Shown in pieces: positions 17,773 through 28,223 of a stretch of DNA of 64,000 nucleotides. The position numbers and the translations under genes are program-made. Below the pieces are notes generated by a model that was not told the DNA's origin, made no database searches, and saw only the letters and a list, made by a program, of their open reading frames with translations. Source of the stretch: SHZI01 sp038214295 (lineage in GTDB: Bacteria; Pseudomonadota; Gammaproteobacteria; Steroidobacterales; GCA-2729495); the NCBI GenBank assembly GCA_038214295.1, contig JBBQSA010000013.1, positions 4,251-68,250 on the forward strand. The letters are read 5' to 3'. Position 1 is the stretch's first letter. Each line of letters starts with the position of its first letter.

Positions 17773-18324
17773 TTACATGAGGCCGGCTTCGAGCCGCGCC
17801 GCTTCGGACATCATCTCCTGGTTCCAGGGTGGATCGAAGACCAGGTCCACATCCACCTGGGCAACTGTCGGGATGATGCCGACCTTCTGCCGGGCCTCCT
17901 CGACCAGGATCTCGCCCATACCGCAGCCCGGCGCTGTCACGGTCATGCGGATGCTCACGGCCCGCTGGTCGTCCGCCTGGCGGGAGATGGCGCAGTCATA
18001 GACCAGGCCGAGTTCGACGATGTTGATCGGAATCTCCGGGTCGTAAATCGTTTTCAGCTGCTCCCACACCAGCGCCTCGAACTGCTCGTCGGTGGCATCG
18101 GCGGGCAGGGCGGGCGGCGTGACCGGGGTCTTGCCCAGCGCGTCTGCGTCCGAGCCGGGCACGCGCACGAGATTGCCCTCGTAGTACACCGTAAAGCTGC
18201 CGCCCATGGCCTGGGTGATATAGACGAGGGCGTCGACCGGCAGCGTCACGGGTATGCCGGAGGGCACCATCAGGCCCTGCACGTCGCGCCGGATGACGAC
18301 GGGTTCATTATCAACACTGTTCAT
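17773..18324 (-). CDS. sufT: Fe-S assembly protein SufT (DUF59/MIP18)
   Basis: 183 aa from the ATG at 18324, which overlaps the sufU stop (ATGA). The N-terminal extension (VDNEPVVIRRDVQGLMVPSG...ITQAMGGSFTVYYEGNLVRV) is the SufT-specific part. The C-terminal domain has DUF59 motifs: YDPEIPINIVELGLVYD and MTVTAPGCGMGEILVEE, including the conserved Cys. SufT supports delivery or maturation of Fe-S proteins under high demand in other bacteria. Its position at the end of the suf genes agrees. Confidence 0.93.
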   Translation of the reverse strand: MNSVDNEPVVIRRDVQGLMVPSGIPVTLPVDALVYITQAMGGSFTVYYEGNLVRVPGSDADALGKTPVTPPALPADATDEQFEALVWEQLKTIYDPEIPINIVELGLVYDCAISRQADDQRAVSIRMTVTAPGCGMGEILVEEARQKVGIIPTVAQVDVDLVFDPPWNQEMMSEAARLEAGLM

Positions 18325-18788
18325 CGGGATGAGCTCTTCGGTTCGGTGGTTACGGTGCCCGGGGCGGCGTCGAGGGCGGCCCGCAGCGTCCGCCAGGGCA
18401 GCGTGGCGCAGCGGATGCGGGAAGGGTACTGGCTGACGCCACCGAAGGCCGCGAGGTCGCCGGCAAGGGCGGTGCCGCCGGACGTCAGCGCTTCCTCGAA
18501 GCGCTCGGCGGCGGCCCGGGCGGCATCGGCGGTGCATCCGTGCGTGGCCTCGGTCATCAGCGAGGCCGAGGCCGTGCAGATGGCACAACCGGATCCTTCG
18601 AAGGCGACGTCCTCCAGGGCGGCGTCCCGCAACCGCAGGTAGACTCGCACCTTGTCGCCGCACAGGGGATTGTGACCCTCGGCTTCGCGGTCGACGCGCT
18701 CGGGCCGACGCTGGTTCCGCGGGTGACGGCTGTGCTCCAGGACGATGTCCCGGTAGAGCGTCTTCAGATCGCGGGCCTCGCCGGACAT
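18321..18788 (-). CDS. sufU: SufU-type sulfur-transfer/scaffold protein
   Basis: 155 aa from the ATG at 18788, overlapping the last base of the sufS stop (TGATG). IscU/SufU-fold motifs: LKTLYRDIVLEHSRHPRN, GHNPLCGDKVRVYL, GSGCAICTASASLM and a third Cys in RIRCATLPW. SufU is a zinc-binding protein that accepts persulfide sulfur from SufS, replacing SufE. No SufE is seen in the operon. Its stop overlaps sufT by 4 nt. Confidence 0.93.
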   Translation of the reverse strand: MSGEARDLKTLYRDIVLEHSRHPRNQRRPERVDREAEGHNPLCGDKVRVYLRLRDAALEDVAFEGSGCAICTASASLMTEATHGCTADAARAAAERFEEALTSGGTALAGDLAAFGGVSQYPSRIRCATLPWRTLRAALDAAPGTVTTEPKSSSR

Positions 18789-20017
18789 CAGCCCAGCATC
18801 CGCTGCGCCAGGCGCAGCCCCGCTAGAAGTTGATCGATCTCGACGCGCGTGTTGTAGAACGCAAAGGAGGCCCTGGCCGTGCCCGGCAGGCCGAAGCGCT
18901 CCATGACCGGCATCGCGCAATGGTGCCCGGCCCGGACGGCCACGCCCTGCTGGTCCAGGATCGTGCCGAGGTCGTGGGGATGGATGCCGGCCAGGTTGAA
19001 CGACACCAGGCTGGCCTTGTCCCGCGCGGTGCCGACGAGCGTCAGGCCCGGTAATTCCTGCAGGGACGCGGTCGCGTAATCGAGCAGGCTCGCTTCCCAG
19101 GCCACGATGTTCTGCATGCCGAGGCCATTGAGATAGTCGATCGCGGCCGCCAGGCCGATCGCGCCAGCAATGTGGGGGGTGCCCGCCTCGAAGCGGTAGG
19201 GGAGTTCGTTGTAGGTCGTGCCCTTGAAGCTGACGGTGAGAATCATGTCCCCGCCGCCCTGGTAGGGAGGCAGCTCCCTGAGGATGGCTTCCCTGCCATA
19301 GAGCACACCAATCCCGGTCGGGCCGCAGAGCTTGTGGCCCGAGAAGGCATAGAAGTCGCAATCCAGTGCCTGGACATCGACCCGCTGGTGCGCGATGGCC
19401 TGGGCACCATCCAGCAGTACCGGGATTCCGCGGGCCCGCGCGGCAGCGATGATGGCCTTGACGGGATTCACCGTGCCGAGGGCGTTCGACACGTGGGCCA
19501 CGGCGACCAGCCGGGTCCGCGGGCCGAGCAGCTGCATGAAGTCGTCCAGCAGGAGTTCACCGGCGTCATTGATCGGCGCGACACGCAGCACGGTGCCCTG
19601 CCGCTCGCACAGCAGTTGCCAGGGAACAATATTGGAATGGTGTTCCATGGTCGTGATGAGAATCTCGTCGCCGGCCCGCAGGCCCTGGCCAAAGCTGGAG
19701 GCCACGAGATTGATTGCCTCCGTAGTGCCGCGCGTAAAGATGATCTCCCGGACGGACGCCGCATTGATGAATGCCCGGACGGTCTCCCGGGCGCCCTCGT
19801 GGAGATCGGTCGCCCGGTGACTCAGGGTGTGCACGCCGCGATGGATGTTCGAGTGATCGTGGGTGTAGTAGTGCTGGATGGCATCCAGCACCTGCACCGG
19901 CCGCTGGTATGAGGCGGCATTGTCCAGGTAGGCCAGGGGGTGTCCATTGACCTGCTGGGCCAGGATCGGGAAGTCCCGGCGCACGGCGGCCAGGTCCAGC
20001 GGGCAGCCGGCGCTCAT
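18788..20017 (-). CDS. sufS: Cysteine desulfurase SufS
   Basis: 409 aa type II cysteine desulfurase. The N-terminal YLDNAASYQRP, the His of TTMEHHSNIVPWQ, the PLP lysine K229 in SGHKLCGPTG, and the catalytic Cys C367 in RAGHHCAMP are all present. It releases sulfur from cysteine and hands the persulfide to SufU, whose gene overlaps its 3' end. Its own start overlaps the end of sufD by 4 nt. Confidence 0.96.
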   Translation of the reverse strand: MSAGCPLDLAAVRRDFPILAQQVNGHPLAYLDNAASYQRPVQVLDAIQHYYTHDHSNIHRGVHTLSHRATDLHEGARETVRAFINAASVREIIFTRGTTEAINLVASSFGQGLRAGDEILITTMEHHSNIVPWQLLCERQGTVLRVAPINDAGELLLDDFMQLLGPRTRLVAVAHVSNALGTVNPVKAIIAAARARGIPVLLDGAQAIAHQRVDVQALDCDFYAFSGHKLCGPTGIGVLYGREAILRELPPYQGGGDMILTVSFKGTTYNELPYRFEAGTPHIAGAIGLAAAIDYLNGLGMQNIVAWEASLLDYATASLQELPGLTLVGTARDKASLVSFNLAGIHPHDLGTILDQQGVAVRAGHHCAMPVMERFGLPGTARASFAFYNTRVEIDQLLAGLRLAQRMLG

Positions 20018-21357
20018 GCTGCACCTCGCGCAGCCGGTCCGGTCAGGCGGGCCTGCAACTGTGCATCGAGGCGGCTGCGTAATACCGGCACACCGATGCT
20101 TTCAAGGCCCTGGCGCAGGAATGCCGAGGTGAGGACCTGCCGGGCGGTTGCCGGGTCGAGCCCACGGGAACGCAGGTAGAAGAGGGCCGCCGCATCCAGC
20201 TGGCCCGTCGTCGCCCCGTGGCTGCAGCGGACGTCATCCACGTAGATCTCGAGCTCGGGCTTCGTGTCGATCTCGGCCGTGGATGACAGGAGAAGGTTGC
20301 GGTTGGTGAGCGCCGCGTTGCTGCCCGGCGCCCCGGGCAGGACAATGATCTTGCCGTTGAATATTCCCCGGCCGTGATCGTCTGCAATGCCGCGGAAAGT
20401 CTCCCGGCTGGTGGTCTGCGGCGCTCGGTGCTCCAGTAGCGTGCGGTTGTCGATGTGCCGGTGGCCGTCCGCCAGGAACAGGCCGTCGAGCGTGGCTGAG
20501 GCGCCGGTCCCGGCGAGAGCCACGGTAATGGCATGCCGCGACAGCTGGCTGCCGAGGTCCACGCTGGTCACCGCCACCGAGGCGGCTTCCCCCACCTCGA
20601 TGCGGGTGGTCTCGGTGAGCATGCCGTCGTCTGGAAGGGACTGCACGCGAACGAGGTCGAGCCGGCTGTCGCGGGCGAGCCAGATGTCCGCGACGGCGTT
20701 CACGAGCGCGCCGCCCCTGCCGCTGTGTTCGAGGATGAGCGTCAGCTGGCTGCCCGGCGTCAGGTCCACCAGCAGGCGGGGCTGGGCGAACCCGGGGCCG
20801 CCACGGCTGACGGCGCGCACGTGGACGGGCTCGGCAATATGGGCCCCGGCAGCGGTAGTTACCAGCACCACGTCGGCGAGCAGCGCCGTGTTCAGATCGA
20901 CGAGGCTGTCCGCGGGCCGTGCGTCCAGGCGCCGCAACAGGTCCTCCGCGGGGCCAGTGGGGCCCCGGGGATTCATGGAGCGAACGGTCAGTCCGGCCGG
21001 CAGGCAGGCGGGAAGGCCGCCTGCCGGGACTTGCAGGACGCCGTCGACGATGTCCACGGTAATACCGGCCGACACCCCGGGTGGCGGCGAAGGGTGGCCC
21101 GGTGCAGCGGCTGGCGCCGGCGCGACCAGGTAATCCGTCCAGCGCCGGGTATAGGCCGCCAGGCTGGTGTAGCGCCAGTCCTCCTCGCCGGTGTTCGGCA
21201 GGCCGGATTCGCCGAGGCGCCCGAGGGCCGCTGTTCGCCGGAGGGACAGCCAGCCGGTCTCGGGGCCGGCCTGCGACTGCCGTTCTGCCGCGATCTGCCA
21301 CGGCTGGCGGGTGCCGGATGGCTCGGTGCTGGACTCGTGTGGGGTTGATGCGGTCAC
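20014..21357 (-). CDS. sufD: Fe-S cluster assembly protein SufD
   Basis: 447 aa. The C-terminal SufBD core contains LEHRAPQTTSRETFRGIADD, NGKIIVLPGAPGSNAALTNRNLLLS, KPELEIYVDDVRCSHGATTGQLD and FYLRSRGLDPATARQVL. These are the canonical SufD motifs, including the interface His in SHGATTG. SufD pairs with SufB and SufC to form the scaffold complex. The N-terminal third is variable, as usual. The gene lies 10 nt after sufC. Confidence 0.95.
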   Translation of the reverse strand: MTASTPHESSTEPSGTRQPWQIAAERQSQAGPETGWLSLRRTAALGRLGESGLPNTGEEDWRYTSLAAYTRRWTDYLVAPAPAAAPGHPSPPPGVSAGITVDIVDGVLQVPAGGLPACLPAGLTVRSMNPRGPTGPAEDLLRRLDARPADSLVDLNTALLADVVLVTTAAGAHIAEPVHVRAVSRGGPGFAQPRLLVDLTPGSQLTLILEHSGRGGALVNAVADIWLARDSRLDLVRVQSLPDDGMLTETTRIEVGEAASVAVTSVDLGSQLSRHAITVALAGTGASATLDGLFLADGHRHIDNRTLLEHRAPQTTSRETFRGIADDHGRGIFNGKIIVLPGAPGSNAALTNRNLLLSSTAEIDTKPELEIYVDDVRCSHGATTGQLDAAALFYLRSRGLDPATARQVLTSAFLRQGLESIGVPVLRSRLDAQLQARLTGPAARGAA

Positions 21358-21367
21358 GGTCGGCGCC

Positions 21368-22156
<789 letters not shown>

Positions 22157-22164
22157 TGTGGGAT

Positions 22165-23616
<1,452 letters not shown>

Positions 23617-23628
23617 GTGTTTATCCCC

Positions 23629-24114
23629 TTAACTGGACGGCACGCGCTGGCGCAGGCGCCCGGTGCGTCCCGACAGGTCAACGAGCGGGAATTCCCGGGG
23701 CGGATGGGCCAGGTCCGCCAGGGTGATCTCCCCGAGGGCGCCCCGGATGCCGCGGTTGATCTTCTGCCACGCGCCACCCACGGGGCAGCCGTCCTCGAGT
23801 TCGCAGCGGCTGTCCGACGTGCTGCACTCGGTGATGCTCAGCGGCCCTTCAAGGACGTCAAGGATATCGGCGGCACTGATGCTCGCCGGGGAGCGGGCCA
23901 GGATATAGCCCCCCTCGGCGCCGCGCACGGAACGCACGAGATTGCTCCGGGCAAGCAGCTTGAGAAGTTTCTGCACCGTGGGCAGGGCCAGGCGCGTCCC
24001 GGCCGCCACGTCGCTGGCCGAGCAGAGGTGCTCCTTGTGAGCAGGCCCGCCGTGGGCAGCGAGGTGCACCAGGATCATCGTCCCGTAGTCGGTGAGCTTG
24101 CTGATGCGGAGCAT
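23629..24114 (-). CDS. Rrf2-family SUF operon regulator (IscR-like)
   Basis: 161 aa. The N-terminal winged helix of the Rrf2 family (MLRISKLTDYGTMILVHLA, LALPTVQKLLKLLARSNLVRSVRGAEGGY) is followed by three Cys in ECSTSDSRC-ELEDGC spacing. That matches the 2Fe-2S ligands of IscR and of the SUF regulators of Xanthomonas-type operons. It likely represses its own operon when carrying a cluster. An IscR-like palindrome overlaps the promoter 30 nt upstream. First gene of the suf operon. Confidence 0.94.
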   Translation of the reverse strand: MLRISKLTDYGTMILVHLAAHGGPAHKEHLCSASDVAAGTRLALPTVQKLLKLLARSNLVRSVRGAEGGYILARSPASISAADILDVLEGPLSITECSTSDSRCELEDGCPVGGAWQKINRGIRGALGEITLADLAHPPREFPLVDLSGRTGRLRQRVPSS

Positions 24115-24143
24115 GTGGGGTGGTCTCCCGCAGGTAGAAATCT

Positions 24144-24182
24144 ATATGGGACTATCTTAGTCCAGTATGCCCCTGTTGCCAA
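24144..24182 (-). promoter_or_regulatory. suf operon promoter with IscR type-1-like operator
   Basis: On the minus strand, TTGGCA (24182-24177) and TAAGAT (24159-24154) are separated by exactly 17 nt and make a good sigma70 promoter. A 25-bp imperfect palindrome at 24144-24168, with ATA/TAT arms and GACT...AGTC half-sites, covers the -10 box. It resembles the published IscR type-1 consensus, which is bound by the cluster-loaded protein. The regulator's ATG is at 24114. Repression of the suf genes by the holo-regulator is inferred. Confidence 0.8.
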
Positions 24183-24211
24183 ACCCCGGCGACCGGCTGG
24201 CGGGAGGAATT

Positions 24212-24220
24212 TGCTATTCT
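24212..24220 (+). promoter_or_regulatory. Candidate extended -10 for the mla operon
   Basis: TGcTATTCT lies about 85 nt before the first short reading frame of the mla operon, in the gap shared with the divergent suf promoter. No clear -35 is visible, which is acceptable for an extended -10. Confidence 0.35.
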
Positions 24221-24303
24221 TTCGCGCTGCACGGGCACGGGCCAGGCCGGGTCCCGCAGAGCTCCCCGGGTCCGTACCTGAATCACTGTTGGAGGTTGAT
24301 GTC

Positions 24304-24366
24304 ATGACTGCCGAGTCACTTGCTGCCGTTGCACAGGCGATGGAAGCCGCCCGACACAGTGACTGA
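24304..24366 (+). CDS. Possible 20-codon leader peptide before mlaF
   Basis: An ATG at 24304 preceded by a strong GGAGG site (about 8 nt spacing) opens a 20-residue frame, MTAESLAAVAQAMEAARHSD. Its last codons overlap the GTG start of mlaF by 8 nt. The mlaF start itself has no comparable ribosome-binding site, so ribosomes may reach it by coupling from this short frame. No homologue is recognised. It could equally be a fortuitous frame. Confidence 0.4.
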   Translation: MTAESLAAVAQAMEAARHSD

Positions 24367-25165
24367 CGATAACCTCGTAGAAGTCAGTGGCGTCCGCTTT
24401 AAACGCTCGGGCCGCCCGATCTTTTCCGGGCTGGATCTCGGCATCCGCCGCGGGAGCATTACGGCCATCATGGGCCCCAGCGGGACGGGCAAGACCACGC
24501 TCCTGCGGATGATCACGGGGCAGCTCCGGCCGGATGCCGGCACGGTCACGGTGGCGGGCCAGAACGTGGCCGAACTGTCCCGGCGCGACCTATTCAGGCT
24601 GCGCCGGCGGATGGGCATGCTGTTCCAGAACAGCGCGCTCCTGACCGACTTCAACGTGTTCGAGAACGTGGCGTTTCCCGTCCGGGAGAACACCCGCCTG
24701 CCCGAAGAGCTGATCAGGCACGTCGTGCTGACCAAGCTCAATACAGTCGGGCTGCGCGGGGCCGCCGGCCTGATGCCCGCCGAGCTTTCCGGCGGCATGT
24801 CCCGCCGGGTCGCGATGGCCCGCGCCATGGTCCTTGATCCCGAGCTGCTGCTCTATGACGAGCCCTTCTCCGGCCTCGACCCGATTTCACTCGGTGTCGT
24901 CCTGCGGCTGATCCGGCTGAACAATGATGTTCTCGGCCTCACCAGCATCGTCGTGTCCCATGACGTGAGCGAGATCAGCCAGATCGCGGATCATTGCTTC
25001 GTGATCTCGGAGGGCAAGGTCATCGCGTCGGGCCCACCACGGGACCTCGTTGACAGCCCGTCGGAGCTGGTGCGCCAGTTCATGACAGGTGCAGCTGACG
25101 GGCCCGTGCCCTTCCACTACCCGGCGCCCGACTATGCCGAGCAGTTGCTGGGGGCGGGGCGATGA
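24359..25165 (+). CDS. mlaF: Phospholipid transport ATP-binding protein MlaF
   Basis: 268 aa from the GTG at 24359, chosen because it gives VTDDNLVEVSGVRFKRSGRP, collinear with E. coli MlaF. Walker A is MGPSGTGKTT near 39-47, the signature is ELSGGMSRR, Walker B LLLYDEPFSGLDP, and the switch His VVSHD. The C-terminal tail ADGPVPFHYPAPDYAEQLL matches the MlaF extension that contacts a neighbouring subunit. It powers lipid transport between inner and outer membranes. Overlaps mlaE by 4 nt. Confidence 0.96.
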   Translation: MTDDNLVEVSGVRFKRSGRPIFSGLDLGIRRGSITAIMGPSGTGKTTLLRMITGQLRPDAGTVTVAGQNVAELSRRDLFRLRRRMGMLFQNSALLTDFNVFENVAFPVRENTRLPEELIRHVVLTKLNTVGLRGAAGLMPAELSGGMSRRVAMARAMVLDPELLLYDEPFSGLDPISLGVVLRLIRLNNDVLGLTSIVVSHDVSEISQIADHCFVISEGKVIASGPPRDLVDSPSELVRQFMTGAADGPVPFHYPAPDYAEQLLGAGR

Positions 25166-25929
25166 CACTGGCACTGCAGCTGTGGACTGGCGCGCTCGAG
25201 TCGCTGCGCAAGCTGGGCGCCGCGATCCTGTTCCTGGTTGCGATCCTCGGGCAGTGTCCGGCGGCCCTGGCCCGGCCCCGGCTCGTCTCGGAGCAGGTCC
25301 GCAATTCGGGAGTCCTATCGCTCGTCATCATCATGACGTCCGCTTTCTTTGTCGGCATGGTCATCGGCCTGCAGGGTTACGACTCGCTCTCCCGGTTGCG
25401 CCAGGAAGACATCCTCGGTGCTGGCGTCGCCCTCACGCTGCTCAAGGAACTGGGGCCCGTGGTCACCGCCCTGTTGTTTGCCGGCCGCGCCGGTACGGCC
25501 CTGGCCTCCGAAATCGGCCTGATGCGCGCCACCGACCAGCTGGCGGCCATGGAGGTCATGGCGATCGACCCGATCCGGCGGATTATCGCGCCGCGGTTCC
25601 TCGGCGCCGTTTTTTCGGTGCCGTTGCTGACGGCAGTGTTCAATGCCGTCGGCATCCTGGGCGCCTGGTTCATCGGCGTGCAGGTCATGGGCGTGGACAA
25701 CGGCGCTTTCTGGTCCCAGATGCAGGAGTTCGTCGATCCCCCGGACATCTACGAGGGCGTCCTGAAGAGCTTTGTGTTCGGTGTGACGGCCGGGCTGGTG
25801 GCCGTGTTCGAGGGTTACAATGCGCCGCCGACGGCCGAGGGCGTCGGCCTGGCTACCACGCGCACAGTCGTGACCACCTCGATCCTGGTTCTCGTTCTGG
25901 ACTACGTTATTACCGCCTACCTTCTCTAA
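25162..25929 (+). CDS. mlaE: Phospholipid transport permease MlaE
   Basis: 255 aa MlaE/YrbE-family permease with five or six hydrophobic segments. Conserved parts include IIMTSAFFVGMVIGLQGYDSL, LKELGPVVTALLFAGRAGTALASEIG, and LMRATDQLAAMEVMAIDPIRRI. It is the membrane core of the MlaFEDB complex. ATG overlaps mlaF (ATGA) and mlaD follows after 13 nt. Confidence 0.96.
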   Translation: MTLALQLWTGALESLRKLGAAILFLVAILGQCPAALARPRLVSEQVRNSGVLSLVIIMTSAFFVGMVIGLQGYDSLSRLRQEDILGAGVALTLLKELGPVVTALLFAGRAGTALASEIGLMRATDQLAAMEVMAIDPIRRIIAPRFLGAVFSVPLLTAVFNAVGILGAWFIGVQVMGVDNGAFWSQMQEFVDPPDIYEGVLKSFVFGVTAGLVAVFEGYNAPPTAEGVGLATTRTVVTTSILVLVLDYVITAYLL

Positions 25930-25942
25930 GGGTTATTCAATT

Positions 25943-26461
25943 ATGGAAAGTACCCGCACCAGGGAACTTGGCACCGGACTGTTCATCCTTCTTGGTTTTG
26001 CCGCGCTGCTGTTCCTGGCTACTCAGACCACGGACCTGCAGGAATACGCCGGCGACGAGGGCTACCGGGTCACTGCGCGCTTCGACGATGTGGCCGGGCT
26101 GAAGGTACGGTCAGCCGTGACGATGTCGGGCGTCAACATCGGGCGGGTCGAGGGCATAGCCTTCGACAACGACAGGCTGGATGCGATCGTGACCCTGCGC
26201 ATTAACTCCCGGTTCAACCGCATACCGGATGATTCGGATGCCAGCATCCTTACCGCCGGCCTGCTTGGCAGCAAGTACGTCGGCATTGGTGCCGGTGGCT
26301 CGGATATGTACCTCAAGGACAAGAGCGAGTTGCAGTTGACGCAGTCCGCGGTAGTACTGGAGCAGCTGATCAGCAAGTTCCTGTTCAATCAGGCGGAGAA
26401 GGGCGGGAATGGCGCGCCCGTCGGCCAGCCCGATCCCTCGACCGAGCCGTCCACCAAGTAA
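25943..26461 (+). CDS. mlaD: MlaD, MCE-domain lipid transport protein
   Basis: 172 aa. One N-terminal membrane anchor (GTGLFILLGFAALLFLA), then an MCE domain (YRVTARFDDVAGLKVRSAVTMSGVNIGRV, LTAGLLGSKYVGIGAGG) and a hydrophobic helix ending LEQLISKFLFN. MlaD hexamers form the periplasmic pore of the complex and exchange lipid with MlaC. The C-terminal Pro/Ser tail is short. Third gene of the operon. Confidence 0.96.
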   Translation: MESTRTRELGTGLFILLGFAALLFLATQTTDLQEYAGDEGYRVTARFDDVAGLKVRSAVTMSGVNIGRVEGIAFDNDRLDAIVTLRINSRFNRIPDDSDASILTAGLLGSKYVGIGAGGSDMYLKDKSELQLTQSAVVLEQLISKFLFNQAEKGGNGAPVGQPDPSTEPSTK

Positions 26462-26473
26462 CCGGAGCCACCC

Positions 26474-27103
26474 ATGCGCATCCTTGCCTCCATAAGTCTC
26501 AGCCTCCTGGCCGTGACCGCCCTGGCGGCGGATCCCCGCATGCCCGAGCAGATCGTGCGCGAGACCGCGGATGCGCTGGCGGCGCAGATCAGCGGCCGGC
26601 AGGACCAGCTGGCCGCGGACCCGCCCGCCCTCTACAAGCTGGTGGACCAGGTCTTCCTGCCGGTGTTCGATACGGACTACGCGGGCCGCCTCGTCATGGG
26701 CAAGTACTGGCGGACCGCAACGCCGACCCAGCGCAAGCAGTTCGTTGACACCTTCTACGACTTCCTCCTGCGCAGCTATGCCCGCTACGTGCTGCGCTTC
26801 GAGAAGGACAAGGTCCAGATCCTGCCGGGCCCCGGCGGTCCGCCCGATCCCCGGCGTACCGTGGTCAAGACGGAAATGCAGTTGGCGGACGGCACGAAGC
26901 TGCCGGTCTTCTACTCGCTGCACAAGACGCCGGCTGGCTGGCGGGCCTTTGACGTGCGTATCGAGGGCATCTCCTACGTGCAGAATTACCGCAACCAGTT
27001 CAATGCGGAATTCGGCGACCGTGGCATCGATGCAGTCATCGCGCGGCTCAAGGCCGACGCGGCCCGGGTTACCACCAGTGCTCCATCGGGCAGCGCCAAG
27101 TGA
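26474..27103 (+). CDS. mlaC: Periplasmic phospholipid carrier MlaC
   Basis: 209 aa with a signal peptide (ILASISLSLLAVTALAAD). Tol/MlaC-type body: VDQVFLPVFDTDYAGRLVMGKYWRTATPTQRKQFVDTFYDFL, FDVRIEGISYVQNYRNQF. It shuttles phospholipid between the OM MlaA complex and MlaFEDB. Its stop overlaps the GTG start of mlaB by 4 nt. Confidence 0.95.
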   Translation: MRILASISLSLLAVTALAADPRMPEQIVRETADALAAQISGRQDQLAADPPALYKLVDQVFLPVFDTDYAGRLVMGKYWRTATPTQRKQFVDTFYDFLLRSYARYVLRFEKDKVQILPGPGGPPDPRRTVVKTEMQLADGTKLPVFYSLHKTPAGWRAFDVRIEGISYVQNYRNQFNAEFGDRGIDAVIARLKADAARVTTSAPSGSAK

Positions 27104-27453
27104 AGGTAGCCCGGGGGCCCGGTCCGGGCCTGACGGCCGCCGCGCCGGGCGTCATTGCGGTGGAAGGACCCGTGACTTTCGACACGGCGGGCACCTTGCT
27201 GGCTGACGGTAGGGCCCTGTTCGCCGGGGTGCCCGCAGCGACGGTGAGCCTCGGGGGCATCAGCAGCGTGGACAGTGCCGGGCTGGCGCTGCTCCTGGAG
27301 TGGCTGCGCCTGGCGCGGTCTGAAGGGCGCTCCCTGGCCTTCGAGCACATCCCCGAGAAACTGCTGGCAATTGCGCGCCTGAGCGGCGTGGAATCGCTGC
27401 TGACCGAAGGCTACCGCTCCCCGGAATCGGGTTCGTCCAGCCCGGGCTTGTAA
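27100..27453 (+). CDS. mlaB: STAS-domain subunit MlaB
   Basis: 117 aa from a GTG overlapping mlaC (GTGA). A single STAS domain is visible: VEGPVTFDTAGTLL, VSLGGISSVDSAGLALLLEWLRLAR with the conserved D-S-A-G. MlaB binds and stabilises MlaF in the complex. It is the last gene of mlaFEDCB. Its last 43 nt overlap the 3' end of the convergent mlaA gene. Confidence 0.93.
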   Translation: MKVARGPGPGLTAAAPGVIAVEGPVTFDTAGTLLADGRALFAGVPAATVSLGGISSVDSAGLALLLEWLRLARSEGRSLAFEHIPEKLLAIARLSGVESLLTEGYRSPESGSSSPGL

Positions 27454-28223
27454 GTCTCGGGATCGTCCAGGTAGGAATTGTCTTCCGCTACGTCGCCGTC
27501 CAGGGCCAGGTAGCGCCGGTTCTGCAGGTAGGCATCCCGGACAAAGGTGTAGGGGTCGTAGGCCTCGAACACCTGGTTGTCCGTGTCCAGGAACCGGGAG
27601 CGGCGGTCCACCTGGTTCAGAAACCATGCGCCGAGCGCCACGTTCGAGTCACTGTCCAGGGCACCGTAGAACGGGGTCAGCGGCGCGTCAGCGGCATCGC
27701 CGACCAGGTGCCGCAGGGTCCGCGGACCGAACAGCGGAATGACCAGGTAGGGGCCTTCACCGACTCCCCAGACGGCCAGCGTCTGGTCGAGGTCCTCATC
27801 GTGTTCCTCCAGGCCGAGCCGCGTCGCCGGGTCAAACAGCCCGGCCAGTCCCACCGTGGAATTCAGCAGGAAGCGGGCGCCATCGTGCCCCACCTGGCGG
27901 AATTTTCCCTGCAGGAAGTCGTTGGCAATGGTCACGGGGTAGAGTAGGTTGCTGAAGACGTTGCTGACGCCGGTGCGGATGGGCTGGGGCAGGGCGTAGG
28001 TATAGCCGACCGCTACCGGCCGCAGCAGGTACTTGTCCCCCAAATCGTTGACCCGGTACATCACCCTGTTGACCGGCTCCAGCGGGTCGTAGGCCTCCCC
28101 GGCGGTGGCGGCGTTGCGGCTGGCGCAGCCCGTGACTGTAATCGCGAACACCATGGCGAGCAGGGCCGGTCGTGTCGTCAGGCGGGCACCATTCAAGCGC
28201 AGTCTCCCGGTGAAGCTGGTCAC
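27411..28223 (-). CDS. mlaA: Outer-membrane lipoprotein MlaA (VacJ)
   Basis: 270 aa from a GTG at 28223, chosen because it overlaps the bepA stop as GTGA, a junction type repeated across this window. A lipobox ITVTGCASR follows a signal peptide. MlaA motifs: YDPLEPVNRVMYRVND, VSNVFSNLLYPVTIANDFLQGKF, RFLLNSTVGLAGLFDPA, and the WGVGEGPYLVIPLFGPRTLRH signature. It removes misplaced phospholipid from the outer leaflet and hands it to MlaC. Facing mlaB tail to tail. Confidence 0.94.
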   Translation of the reverse strand: MTSFTGRLRLNGARLTTRPALLAMVFAITVTGCASRNAATAGEAYDPLEPVNRVMYRVNDLGDKYLLRPVAVGYTYALPQPIRTGVSNVFSNLLYPVTIANDFLQGKFRQVGHDGARFLLNSTVGLAGLFDPATRLGLEEHDEDLDQTLAVWGVGEGPYLVIPLFGPRTLRHLVGDAADAPLTPFYGALDSDSNVALGAWFLNQVDRRSRFLDTDNQVFEAYDPYTFVRDAYLQNRRYLALDGDVAEDNSYLDDPETYKPGLDEPDSGER

